Shown: positions 1 to 8,043 of the stretch, one piece after another
How the letters are laid out: every line of letters begins with the position of its first letter
Numbering within the stretch: position 1 is the stretch's first letter
Assembly (NCBI RefSeq): GCF_017353515.1
Contig: NZ_JAFMPY010000004.1
Coordinates: forward strand, 248,001-312,000
Direction: 5' to 3'
From: Jiella sonneratiae
GTDB lineage: Bacteria; Pseudomonadota; Alphaproteobacteria; Rhizobiales; Rhizobiaceae
Length of the DNA: 64,000 bases
Translations under genes and position numbers: made by a program
Notes under the pieces: generated by a model
Told to the model about the DNA's origin: nothing
The model's database searches: none
Seen by the model: only the letters and a program-made list of their open reading frames with translations

Positions 1-678
1 GCGCAGGATCCTCGGTCCGAGCGAGATCGCGGTGACGTCAGGCTCGGCGAGGAGCCGCTCGCGCTCTTCGCCCGAAAATCCGCCCTCCGGGCCGATCAGC
101 AGCGACAGCGGACCCTTTGGCAGGCCGGCAAGGGTCGCGACCGGGCTTTCGGCATCCTCCCGCTCGTCGCAGAAGACCATCGGCCCGCGCCCGCGATATT
201 CGGCGAGGGCGGCGTCGAACTTCAGCGGTTCGCGGCAGTCGGGGATCGTCAGGATGCCGCACTGCTCGGCCGCCTCGACGGCGTTGGCGCGCATCCGCTC
301 GACATTCACCCGGCTCGCCTGGACGTGCTGGGTCATCACCGGCTGCAGGATGCCGGCGCCCATCTCCACCGCCTTCTGCACCATGTAGTCGAGCCGCGCG
401 TGCTTCAGCGGCGCGAAGAGATAGGCGAGCGTCGGCGCCTTCGTCTGTTCGCGCAGCCGCGCCGTCGCGACGAGGCCGGCCTTCTTCTTGCCCGTCCGCT
501 CGATGCGGCAGCGCCATTCGCCGTCGCGGCCGTTGAAGGCGAGGACGGTGGCGCCGTCGTCGAGGCGCAGGACCGACAGGAGATAGTTGACCTGCGCAGG
601 CTCCAGCGGCACGGCGCCGTCCTCTGACAGCTCGGCCTCAAGGTACAGTCTCGGACTGCGGAAATCATAGTCGGGCAT
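1..678 (-). CDS. rsmE: 16S rRNA (uracil1498-N3)-methyltransferase RsmE (3' end outside window)
   Basis: SPOUT-class methyltransferase that methylates N3 of U1498 in 16S rRNA of the 30S subunit, using S-adenosylmethionine. The minus strand from 678 is open to the window edge for 226 codons. It starts MPDYDFRSPRLYLEAEL and carries the N-terminal PUA-like part, then the family segments LKHARLDYMVQKAVEMG and, near the visible end, IGPEGGFSGEE and LGPRILR, which form the SAM-binding knot. About 20-25 C-terminal residues should lie outside the window. GAGG sits about 10 nt before the ATG. It is divergent from the SDR gene at 871. The call rests on motif recognition and is firm. Confidence 0.93.
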   Translation of the reverse strand, partial: MPDYDFRSPRLYLEAELSEDGAVPLEPAQVNYLLSVLRLDDGATVLAFNGRDGEWRCRIERTGKKKAGLVATARLREQTKAPTLAYLFAPLKHARLDYMVQKAVEMGAGILQPVMTQHVQASRVNVERMRANAVEAAEQCGILTIPDCREPLKFDAALAEYRGRGPMVFCDEREDAESPVATLAGLPKGPLSLLIGPEGGFSGEERERLLAEPDVTAISLGPRILR

Positions 679-756
679 GCTCGTCTTGCCTCGTTGATCG
701 AGAGAGGGAGGCGATGATCTTCACCCATCCTCCCGCTCTCGCTTCTCGGGTGCGCA

Positions 757-804
757 TGGTCTCTTCCGGAAACCGCATCCCGCTTTTCGGGATCGTGCTC
801 CGGC
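757..804. repeat. Palindromic intergenic element between rsmE and the SDR gene
   Basis: A perfect hairpin ATCCCG-CTTTT-CGGGAT at 777-793 is flanked by TTCCGGAA at 764-771 and CTCCGG near 799. The CCGGAAACCG core matches the right end of the ~100-bp repeat found at 3736, 28574 and 54180, so it may be a relative or remnant of that family. It lies between two divergent start codons, so it is unlikely to be a terminator. Confidence 0.4.
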
Positions 805-870
805 CTCGCAACCTAAGCGGCGACGCACCGTTGTCAGCGCAAATCATCCAGTCTTGCGAAGGGACGTTTC

Positions 871-1668
871 ATGGATTTGCAGATCCGCGGCAAGGTCGCG
901 CTGATCACCGGCGCAACCGACGGCATGGGTTTTGCCACGGCGAAGATCCTCGCCGAGGAGGGATGCCGGCTGGTGCTCTCCGACCTCAAGATCGACGAGC
1001 TCGAACGCGACGCGGCCGCGCTGCCGACCGAGGTCCTGTGCGTCGCCGCCGACGTCACCCGCCAGGCCGACGTCGACACCATGGCCCGCAAGGGCCGGGA
1101 AAAGTTCGGCACGATCGACATCGTCGTCCATACGTCGGGCATCACCGGGGCGAAGGGCGATCCGCTCGACATGACCGACGAGGACTATCTGGAGGCATGG
1201 CAGATCGACTTCATGTCGGCGGTGCGCGTCGCCCGGGCGACCTTTCCGGCGATGCGCGAGAAGGGCTGGGGCCGCTTCGTCTGCATCACCTCCGAAAACG
1301 CCGTCCAGCCCTATTGGGAGGAGGCGACCTACAACACCGCCAAGGCGGCGCTCGCCGCCTTCGTCAAGAATCTCTCCTACGAGGAAGCCAAGCACGGCAT
1401 CCTCTGCAACACCGTCTCGCCGGCCTTCATCGAGACGGCGATGACCGACGGCATGATGGAAAAGCGCGCCAAGGAACTCGGCGTCTCCTTCGACGAGGCC
1501 GTCGAGAGCTTCCTCGACGAGGAGCGGCCGGGCATCGCGCTGAAGCGCCGGGGCCGGGTCGACGAGGTGGCAGCGGCGATCGCGCTGATCGTCTCGGAAC
1601 GCGGCTCCTTCATCAACGGCTCGAACATGCGGGTCGACGGCGGCTCGGTGCAGGCCGTGCAGAACTAG
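871..1668 (+). CDS. SDR family NAD(P)-dependent oxidoreductase
   Basis: Classical short-chain dehydrogenase of 265 residues with a Rossmann fold in one domain. The cofactor motif TGATDGMG is at residues 13-20, and the catalytic set Ser141, Tyr154 and Lys158 (YNTAK) has the normal spacing. Asp at the end of beta-2 (SDLK) suggests NAD rather than NADP. The C-terminus ends in the usual NGSNMRVDGG substrate-loop region. AGGGAC precedes the ATG. No pathway genes flank it, so the substrate cannot be named. The long overlapping frames on both strands are composition shadows. Confidence 0.9.
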   Translation: MDLQIRGKVALITGATDGMGFATAKILAEEGCRLVLSDLKIDELERDAAALPTEVLCVAADVTRQADVDTMARKGREKFGTIDIVVHTSGITGAKGDPLDMTDEDYLEAWQIDFMSAVRVARATFPAMREKGWGRFVCITSENAVQPYWEEATYNTAKAALAAFVKNLSYEEAKHGILCNTVSPAFIETAMTDGMMEKRAKELGVSFDEAVESFLDEERPGIALKRRGRVDEVAAAIALIVSERGSFINGSNMRVDGGSVQAVQN

Positions 1669-1960
1669 CGGATCGAATTCGACACGTGTGTCCCGATCGG
1701 GTGAGGCGTCGGATCGAATGTCGAAGTCGCAAAATCCACCAGGATCATAACGGTGGCTCGCGGTCTTTCGATTCCGACGTTTGCCGGGCGGTCTCCGCAA
1801 GACGGTACCCGATGTCGGAATCGGAACATGGTCGATGTCATCCCATCCGGGCCTCGGTGCCGCCGCGCCGCCGGCCCGGGATCGCATCCGGCAGGACCAG
1901 CGAGGCTCTTCGTCGGCCCCGCTGGCCAGGGCTTCGGCCGGCCGGCCGGAGCGATCGCAA
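1669..1960. other. Intergenic region between convergent genes
   Basis: No convincing gene was found in these 292 bases. They separate the 3' ends of the SDR gene and the first Crp/Fnr gene. There is AT-richer sequence at 1670-1760 and GC-rich sequence after 1850. No strong terminator hairpin with a T-run was recognised. Confidence 0.4.
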
Positions 1961-2689
1961 TCAGGCGGCGCCCGAACGCGGCGAACCGATCAGCCGCTCG
2001 TATTCGGCTTCGGCATTGCCGTAGGCGCCGTCGGCGATCGCGATCAGTGCTTCGCGGTTGCGGATGGTGATCCGCCCCCGGCGTGCGCGGATGATCCCGG
2101 CGCCTTCGAGGATGTGGGTGGACAGCGTCACGGTCGAGCGGCGGACCGACAGCATCGTGCCGAGGAAATCGTGGGTGAGTTCGATCACGTCGCCGTCGAT
2201 GCGATCGTGACACATCAAAAGCCAGCGGGCCAGACGCTCTTCGACGTTGTAGTTGACGTTGACCATCGCGGTCTGCGCCACCTGCACCGCCATGATGTGG
2301 GTCCAGCGCTGGACGAGGCGATACAGGCCCGGCCGCTCCAGACAGAGAGCCTGGAACCTTTCGGCGGGCATCTTCAGGCAGATGCCGGGCACCTGGATGA
2401 AGCTCTCGTGCGGGACGCGATCGATGCCCGCGAGGAGCGAACCGTCGTTGATCCCCTCATTGCCGAAAACGCCGATCTCGCCCTGTCTGCCGTCCTTGCT
2501 CGTCAGGACGAGGGAACAGATGCAGCTTTCGGGAAAATAGATCGCGTCGATCGGATGCATCGCCATGACGAGATTTTCGCCACGCGCGAGTTCGATGCGG
2601 ACGAGGCCCGGTGCGATGGCGGCGAGATCCTCGTCCGTGCACGCCAGGAGCAAACGGTTTCTGATCGATTGCGGAGAAACGCCGGTCAC
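1961..2689 (-). CDS. Crp/Fnr family transcriptional regulator (copy 1)
   Basis: 242-residue regulator with an N-terminal cyclic-nucleotide-binding-like beta barrel (about residues 15-130, including YFPESCICSLVL and GEIGVFGNEG) and a C-terminal winged HTH of the Crp type (about 150-225, with LGTMLSVRRSTVTLSTHILEG). It lacks the N-terminal cysteine cluster of FNR, so an oxygen-sensing Fe-S cluster is not expected. The chosen start is GTG at 2689, preceded by GGAGG at good spacing; a TTG at 2749 would add 20 residues with no clear ribosome site. It is divergent from the second Crp/Fnr gene at 3000. Ligand and regulon are unknown. Confidence 0.85.
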   Translation of the reverse strand: MTGVSPQSIRNRLLLACTDEDLAAIAPGLVRIELARGENLVMAMHPIDAIYFPESCICSLVLTSKDGRQGEIGVFGNEGINDGSLLAGIDRVPHESFIQVPGICLKMPAERFQALCLERPGLYRLVQRWTHIMAVQVAQTAMVNVNYNVEERLARWLLMCHDRIDGDVIELTHDFLGTMLSVRRSTVTLSTHILEGAGIIRARRGRITIRNREALIAIADGAYGNAEAEYERLIGSPRSGAA

Positions 2690-2999
2690 GCCCGCCTCCA
2701 GTGATTGGGGCGGGAGCGTGACAACTCGCAGCCGCGTGCGCCCGGTCAAATCAGCACGCGATGTAGTTCACGTAGGGCCAGAACCTCGGGCGTCCAGAGG
2801 CGAGGCAACTGTTCGCTGGCCAACGTTCCGGCCGCAATCGCCACGATTGCAGGGGTTTCGGCATCTGCGCACTGCCCCGGCGGCTGTGTTCGTTAGCCGA
2901 CGATCCGAGGTGCGAAGCTGGAACTTGCGGCAGTCCTCCCATAGGTCGCACGAAGATCATGGCCACCATGGCGACCATGGCTGTCCAGGGAGCAGGGAC

Positions 3000-3737
3000 A
3001 TGATGAAGCTGGGAGACTCTTCTCTTTTCGCCGTCCACGCGCCCCTGCGGGCGGCCTTCGGCAAAACCATCGAATATCGCCGCAAGGCGAGCTTCGTGCG
3101 GCAAGGCGAGCCGGCACGCCACATCCTGTTCATGGTCGCCGGGATCGGCGTCCGATCCAAGACCACCTTCGACGGATCGCGCCAGATCGTCGGCATCGTC
3201 ACGGCGGGACAGTTCTGCAATCTCTCCTCGCTCGTCCATGCGCTCCCCGACCATTCGATCGAAGCCGTCACGGACTGCGAGGTCGCCCTTACCTCGAAGG
3301 CCGAATTGGCGACGCTGATGCGGGAGGACCCGGGGCTCGGGAACTTCGTGCTCGCCACCGCGATCGCCGCGACTGCCGCCGCCAGCGAATGGGTCCTGAA
3401 TGTCGGGCGCAGGCCCGCCAGCCAGCGTATCGCCCACCTCCTGTGCGAGATTTTCGTCTGCAACCGCGATCTGAACCGGACGGATTCCTGCTCCTTTCCC
3501 CTGACGCAGGAACAGCTCGCCGACGCCACCGGCCTTTCCGTGGTGCAGGTGAACCGCTCGCTGCAGGACCTCAGGTCGCGCGGACGGATCGCGCTGCGCC
3601 AGCGTGTGCTGACGATCAGGGATTTCGACATGCTCGCCGAGGAGGCCGACTTCGATCCATCCTATCTGCACGGCCATTGCGAGCACCCCGTCGTCTCTCG
3701 CAGACTGCCGGACCGGCCCCTGGCGATGAGCCTCTGA
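3000..3737 (+). CDS. Crp/Fnr family transcriptional regulator (copy 2)
   Basis: 245-residue Crp/Fnr-type protein. The N-terminal effector domain spans about residues 10-125, followed by the dimer helix and an HTH_Crp domain (about 150-220, with LTQEQLADATGLSVVQVNRSLQDL as recognition region). Two ATGs stand in tandem at 3000 and 3003 after GGGAGCAGGGAC. An upstream extension of the open frame to 2565 overlaps copy 1 antisense and is not credible. It is transcribed divergently from copy 1. No FNR-type cysteine cluster was seen. The stop codon TGA is also the left edge of the ~100-bp palindromic repeat that follows. Confidence 0.85.
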   Translation: MMKLGDSSLFAVHAPLRAAFGKTIEYRRKASFVRQGEPARHILFMVAGIGVRSKTTFDGSRQIVGIVTAGQFCNLSSLVHALPDHSIEAVTDCEVALTSKAELATLMREDPGLGNFVLATAIAATAAASEWVLNVGRRPASQRIAHLLCEIFVCNRDLNRTDSCSFPLTQEQLADATGLSVVQVNRSLQDLRSRGRIALRQRVLTIRDFDMLAEEADFDPSYLHGHCEHPVVSRRLPDRPLAMSL

Positions 3738-3837
3738 TACGAGATCGGCTCGATCGGAGCGGGGCTCGGATCAAGCCCGCGCGGCGAAGGAGCGTCGTTG
3801 TTTCCGGCATCACGCAGTGATCTGCCGGAAACCGTAT
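3736..3837 (+). repeat. Dispersed palindromic repeat, copy A (~102 bp)
   Basis: It begins GATACGAGATCGGCTC, overlapping the TGA of the upstream gene, and ends GGAAACCGTAT. The ends are short inverted repeats (ATACG / CGTAT). The right half folds into GTTTCCGGCA...TGCCGGAAAC with a small ATCAC/GTGAT inner stem. Near-identical copies lie at 28574-28659 and 54180-54279 in the same orientation. It has no coding capacity. It may act as a transcript-end structure or as a non-autonomous mobile repeat. Confidence 0.8.
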
Positions 3838-3968
3838 GGGAGCCGCCGGCGGGAGGCCTGCCGGCCGAGGCTCCGATGCGCGGCGGTGGCGGAACCCGTC
3901 GCCGCGGCGACCGAATCGGGATATGGGACGAGGCCACCAGAGGCCACCATCGGGGAGCCCGTTCCCAC

Positions 3969-4427
3969 TTGCGTCATCTCGACATCCGCAGGGCGACGCC
4001 CGCCGATCTGCCCGTCATCGTCGCGATGCTCGCCGACGACATCCGCGGCAAGGCCCGCGACGACCCTTCGCTGCCCCTCGACCCCGCCTATGAAGCCGCC
4101 TTCGCGGCCGTCGACGCCGATCCGCGCCAGTATCTCGCCGTCGCCGAACTGTCCGGCGCGGTGGTCGGCACGCTGCAGCTGAGCTTCCTGCCGGGAATCG
4201 GCCACAAAGGCGCCTGGCGGGGCCAGATCGAGGCGGTCCGCATCGCCTCGCATCTCAGGGGCCAGGGCCTCGGCGCCGAGATGATCGCCTGGGCGGTCGA
4301 GACCTGCCGCGCGCGCGGCTGCCGCATGGTGCAGCTCACCTCCGACGCCGGCCGGCTCGACACCCACCGCTTCTATCTGAAGCTCGGCTTCAAGCAGTCA
4401 CATCTCGGCTTCAAGCTGACGCTGTGA
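3969..4427 (+). CDS. GNAT family N-acetyltransferase
   Basis: Single-domain Gcn5-type acetyltransferase using acetyl-CoA; the acceptor is unknown. With the TTG start at 3969 it is 152 residues, which fits the family. The fold starts at LDIRRATPADLPVI, and the acetyl-CoA pyrophosphate loop is RGQGLGAEM in motif A. RFYLKLGF near the C-terminus is the usual motif B. The open frame runs back to 3798, but that stretch starts inside the palindromic repeat and its translation is low-complexity. ATG at 3873 is the other plausible start. Confidence 0.82.
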   Translation: MRHLDIRRATPADLPVIVAMLADDIRGKARDDPSLPLDPAYEAAFAAVDADPRQYLAVAELSGAVVGTLQLSFLPGIGHKGAWRGQIEAVRIASHLRGQGLGAEMIAWAVETCRARGCRMVQLTSDAGRLDTHRFYLKLGFKQSHLGFKLTL

Positions 4428-4565
4428 CCGGCGTTGCGGCGGGCTCGGCTTTTCTCGCCGCCTTGCCGCCTCGCAGCAGGTCAGCCCGCCCGGCCGCCGT
4501 CCAGCCGGGCGAGGTTTTGCCGGGCGCGTCGGCATCGCCGGCGGCGCAGCCCGAGCGCCGGGGGA

Positions 4566-5411
4566 TCAGTCCGCGACTTTCATCGCCTCGATGAAGTTCG
4601 GCGTGTGCTTGGCCTCGAAATCCGCCTCGCGCACCAGCCCGTCGAAATGCCGGGTGAGCTCGAGCACCTGCCGGCGCTCGGAAAACACCAGATAGAAGCG
4701 GCCGATATAGACGCTCGCCTGCAGCGGGCCGAAGATCGTCACCGGCGCCGAATAGACCTTCTTGCGGTCGAACAGATAGAGCCGCAGCGACGGGTAGAGT
4801 TCGTCGGTCAGCGTGGCGAGGCGCTGCAGCTGGCCGCGCCGTTCGGCGGCCGGCAGGCCGCGCCAGTAGCCCTCGCCCGCGGCGAAACCCTCCAGCGTGT
4901 CGAGCGGCATGGCGATCTCGTAGTCGGTGTCGGGCGCCCGCAGATAGGCCAGCCGGTCGCGCATGTCGCCGATCGCCTGGTCGGAGGTGCGGCCGACGAA
5001 GTCGCCATATTCGAAACGCAGCACCGCTTCCGATTTCAGCATGTCGGGCAGCGTCGCCGGGACGTGGCGGATCTTGTAGCCGCGCGCCTCCTCGTGCCAG
5101 CGGAAGATCGATTCGTCGGACGGCGCCCTGGCCGCCGCCTCCATGCGCATCGCAGCCTGCAGCACCTCGGCGCCGCGCTCGCGCCGGTCGGTCAGCCCGA
5201 GCAGCCAGTCCGAGGAGACCGCGAGGGCGCCGGCGCATTCGGCCGCGAACTGGGCGTTGGGCAGGCGGCCGTCATCGGCCGACAAGGCGAGCGAGACGGT
5301 CGAGCGGTCGGCCCCGGTCGCGCGGGCGAGCGCGCTCTTGGTCATACCGGCGGCCTGCATCGCGCCGGCGAGACGGTCGCGGAAGAGACGGGAGCGTTCG
5401 CGCTTGTCCAT
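4566..5411 (-). CDS. Helix-turn-helix (XRE-type) transcriptional regulator
   Basis: 281-residue protein. An N-terminal HTH (about residues 8-70: LAGAMQAAGMTKSALARATG, ADRSTVSLAL, then SSDWLLGLTDRR) resembles the Cro/CI-type DNA-binding domain. It is followed by a ~200-residue C-terminal domain with no motif I recognise, probably for effector binding or dimerisation. A long perfect palindrome at 5421-5451 lies about 10 bp in front of the start codon, which suggests it represses its own promoter. It is convergent with the GNAT gene. The target genes are unknown; the divergent DUF2061 gene is a candidate. Confidence 0.83.
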   Translation of the reverse strand: MDKRERSRLFRDRLAGAMQAAGMTKSALARATGADRSTVSLALSADDGRLPNAQFAAECAGALAVSSDWLLGLTDRRERGAEVLQAAMRMEAAARAPSDESIFRWHEEARGYKIRHVPATLPDMLKSEAVLRFEYGDFVGRTSDQAIGDMRDRLAYLRAPDTDYEIAMPLDTLEGFAAGEGYWRGLPAAERRGQLQRLATLTDELYPSLRLYLFDRKKVYSAPVTIFGPLQASVYIGRFYLVFSERRQVLELTRHFDGLVREADFEAKHTPNFIEAMKVAD

Positions 5412-5420
5412 CGAGGGTGG

Positions 5421-5451
5421 TGATAAAAGTCACGTTTCCTGACTTCTATCA
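5421..5451. promoter_or_regulatory. Palindromic operator in front of the HTH regulator
   Basis: The site reads TGATAaAAGTCA, seven spacer bases CGTTTCC, then TGACTTcTATCA. Eleven of the 12 positions in each arm are perfectly complementary. It sits 10 bp upstream of the start of the HTH gene (minus strand, 5411) and in the gap shared with the DUF2061 gene. Auto-repression by the adjacent regulator is inferred. Confidence 0.6.
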
Positions 5452-5623
5452 AAAGAGATGAACCGATCCAAGAGAATTTCCGGAATCGCCGCCGCTGCGG
5501 CCGGTGGTTATGGTCCGGCGCGTTTCGCCTCCCGCCGCACCGCCCGTCCAGGCCGGGTCGGCCGGGGCCGGCACGGCGGCGGCGCCAACGAGACGATGGT
5601 GGAAACGAGGAGAGGTCCGAGCC

Positions 5624-5986
5624 ATGGAAACCCGCAAGAGAAGTCTCGCGAAGGCCGTGTCATGGCAGATCCTCGGCTTTGCCGTCATGACCTTCCTCGG
5701 CTTCCTGTTCACCGGCTCGTTCGAAACGGGCGGCGCCCTCGCTCTGGTCTCGACCCTCCTCGGCTTTGCCAGCTATCTCGCGCATGAGCGGATCTGGGCG
5801 GCGGTCGGCTGGGGGCGGATCACTGGTGCGGCTCCCGTGAGAGCGGAGCGCCGGACGGGATGTTCGAGGCCGAAAGGCCCGGAAAAGACTCCGTCCGGAA
5901 CGCCGGAGGCGGGCCGTTGCGCATCTGCTTTTGCAGGCTGGCCTCCGGCGTTCCTCCGTCCGCTCGGTTCTCGGGCCGGGCGGTGA
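5624..5986 (+). CDS. DUF2061 small membrane protein with an unusual C-terminal tail
   Basis: 120 residues from ATG 5624, preceded by AGGAGAGG. Residues 1-62 (METRKRSLAKAVSWQILGF, then two hydrophobic helices and LAHERIWAAVGWGR) are a typical DUF2061 domain, an inner-membrane protein family of unknown function that normally ends about here. The remaining ~55 residues are Arg/Pro/Gly-rich and are read through a 14-bp inverted repeat at 5897-5954, so the tail may be translated intergenic sequence after loss of the original stop. It is convergent with ggt. Confidence 0.75.
   Translation: METRKRSLAKAVSWQILGFAVMTFLGFLFTGSFETGGALALVSTLLGFASYLAHERIWAAVGWGRITGAAPVRAERRTGCSRPKGPEKTPSGTPEAGRCASAFAGWPPAFLRPLGSRAGR
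5897..5954. repeat. 14-bp inverted repeat (possible terminator) inside the DUF2061 tail
   Basis: GGAACGCCGGAGGC (5897-5910) and GCCTCCGGCGTTCC (5941-5954) are perfect complements around a 30-base loop, which itself holds CTGC-TTTT-GCAG. It lies between convergent genes, where a bidirectional terminator would be expected, but within the open frame of the upstream gene. Confidence 0.5.
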
Positions 5987-6066
5987 GAAAGGCCCGGGCC
6001 GGCGGCGGGGCGGGCGCTGTTTCCTGCGGTCGGTTGGGTGCCTGCCGCGCCCCGGGACGCCCGGCC

Positions 6067-7653
6067 CTAAAAGGCCAGCGCGGCGCCGTCGGCGCGGGGG
6101 TCGCTGGCGGCTTCGAGGCTGCCGTCGGCATGGCGCACCACCGCGCCGGCATGGCCCGCCATGTCGGAAAAGGCCGGGATGATCTCGGTGTCGTGGCCGG
6201 CGGCTCGAAGCGCCGCGACGAGCGCAGGGTCGAAACGGTCCTCGAGCTTCAGCGTCGTCGTCGCGTCGCCCCAGGTCTTGCCGAGCAGCCAGCGCGGCGC
6301 CGTCACCGCCTGCTGCAGTCCCTGGCCGTAGAGCGCGTAGCGCGAGAAGATCGCGGCCTGGGTCTGCGGCTGGCCCTCGCCACCCATCGTGCCGTAGGCC
6401 ATGACGCGGCCGTCCTTCAGTTCGGCCAGCGCCGGGTTCAGCGTGTGGAACGGCCGGCGGCGCGGACCGAGCTGGTTCGGCCCCGGCTGCAGCGAGAAGC
6501 CGGCCCCGCGGTTCTGGAAGAAGACGCCGGTCTCGGGACAGGTGAGCCCCGAGCCGAACTCCCAGAAGACGCTCTGGATGAACGAGACCACCGTGCCCTT
6601 TCGGTCGGCGGCGCCCATCCAGATCGTGTCGCCGGGCTTGGCGGCATGCGGCCAGGCGAGCGCCCTGCGGCGGTCGATCCGCGCGGCGAGCCGGTCCAGG
6701 GTTTCGTCCGAGAGCCATTGCTGCGCCGGGCGCGCCATGAAGTCCGGGTCGCCGAGTTCGGCGTTGCGCAGGATGAAGGCCTGCTTGGTCGCCTCGATCA
6801 GCCCGTGCAGGTGCTCGAAGCTCTCGCCGGCGGCGACGCCGAGCCGGTCGAACAGGGCAAGGATCATCAGCGAGGAGACACCTTGCGTCGGCGGGATCAT
6901 GTTGTGCAGCCGGCCGGCCGAGATCTCGACCGAGAGCGGCTCGACCGTCTCGGCCGCAAAGCCGTGAAAGTCCTCCAGCCGCAGCGGCGAGCCGGCCGCT
7001 TCGAGAAAGGCCGCATGGGTCTCGGCGAGTTGCCCGCGGTAATAGCCGTCGAGGCCGTCTTCGGCGAGGCCGGCGAGGGTGCGGGCCAGTGCCGGCTGCC
7101 GCAGCACCTCGCCGGCCCGCGGCGGCCGGCCGTCGATCAGGAAGGTCGCGGCGAAGCCTTCGACGTCCTTCAGCCCGTCGAGCTTCTGCCGCGTGCAGTC
7201 GGCCTGGTTGCCTGTCACCACCATGCCGTCGCGGGCAAGGCCGATCGCCGCCTCGAGGAGATCGGAAAGGGCGAGCCGCCGCTCAGCTGGGACGAGGTCG
7301 AGGGCGCGCTGCCAGGAAGCGATCGTGCCCGGCACGGTGAGCGCGGCATCGGGGCCGCGTGTCGGCATTTGCGAGCGGTGGCCGCGGGCCGCATACCATT
7401 CCGGCGTCGCGCGTTCCGCCGCCCGGCCGCAGCCGAAGATGCCGACCGGCCTTTCGCCCGGCCGGTGGACGATCCAGAAGCCGTCGCCGCCGATGCCGTT
7501 CATGTGCGGATAGACGACGGCGATGGTGCTCGCCGCCGCGACCATCGCCTCGATCGCTGTGCCGCCCCTGGCGAGGATCGCCTGTCCCGCGAGCGCCGCC
7601 GCCGTGTGCGGTGCGCTGACGCAGCCGTTCAGTCCCCGGGCGCTGTGCAGCAT
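6067..7653 (-). CDS. ggt: Gamma-glutamyltransferase family protein
   Basis: 528-residue Ntn-hydrolase precursor that is expected to cut itself into large and small subunits and to transfer or hydrolyse gamma-glutamyl groups of glutathione-type substrates. By alignment with the E. coli small-subunit start, the nucleophile is Thr343 (GDT-IWMGAAD-RKG). The Gly-rich oxyanion segment GTMGGEGQPQ is present further on, as is NGIGGDGF near residues 52-59. The start at 7653 has GGAGG 7 nt upstream; a longer frame to 7818 adds an Arg-rich stretch and is rejected. No signal peptide is evident, so this looks like a cytoplasmic YwrD-like subgroup. It is divergent from the L,D-transpeptidase gene. Confidence 0.9.
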   Translation of the reverse strand: MLHSARGLNGCVSAPHTAAALAGQAILARGGTAIEAMVAAASTIAVVYPHMNGIGGDGFWIVHRPGERPVGIFGCGRAAERATPEWYAARGHRSQMPTRGPDAALTVPGTIASWQRALDLVPAERRLALSDLLEAAIGLARDGMVVTGNQADCTRQKLDGLKDVEGFAATFLIDGRPPRAGEVLRQPALARTLAGLAEDGLDGYYRGQLAETHAAFLEAAGSPLRLEDFHGFAAETVEPLSVEISAGRLHNMIPPTQGVSSLMILALFDRLGVAAGESFEHLHGLIEATKQAFILRNAELGDPDFMARPAQQWLSDETLDRLAARIDRRRALAWPHAAKPGDTIWMGAADRKGTVVSFIQSVFWEFGSGLTCPETGVFFQNRGAGFSLQPGPNQLGPRRRPFHTLNPALAELKDGRVMAYGTMGGEGQPQTQAAIFSRYALYGQGLQQAVTAPRWLLGKTWGDATTTLKLEDRFDPALVAALRAAGHDTEIIPAFSDMAGHAGAVVRHADGSLEAASDPRADGAALAF

Positions 7654-8043
7654 GATCGGTCCTCCATTCCGCCGGTCGTCTTTCCACAGCCATAGCGCCG
7701 ATCGCCGCGGCAGGGATACCGGAAATGCCCGCCGGCGGGCTGCGGCGGATCGCGCGGAACCGGGGCGCGGCTCACGCCGGCGTGTTCGCAGGCGCGGCAC
7801 GATCGGCCGTCGCTTCACGCTTTGGCCATATTGGCGGGATTAACCGAAGGGGAGGGGTGGATTCCGGGCGGCAGCCGGCAGCGCCGGCGCGGCGCCTTTG
7901 CGGATCGGGCCGGTCCGGGCCGGCAGCAACGGGCCGACGGGCTTCCAGAGGCAAGGGCGGGAGCCCGACCACCATCGCCGCGACGTTTCGCAGGCCTCGC
8001 ACAGGCCAGGGCGGCGATGTTCATCGAAAAGCGGGGACGAAAG
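7654..8043. other. Divergent intergenic region ggt / L,D-transpeptidase
   Basis: No gene was found in these 390 bases. They must hold both promoters. A perfect 14-bp palindrome GCCCGCCGGCGGGC lies at 7727-7740, and GGCCT-CGCAC-AGGCC at 7993-8007; the latter recurs in shortened form at 33373-33386. Confidence 0.4.

Noticed and set aside
3798-3968. Extended N-terminus for the GNAT protein
   Set aside because: It starts inside the palindromic repeat and encodes low-complexity sequence before the domain begins.
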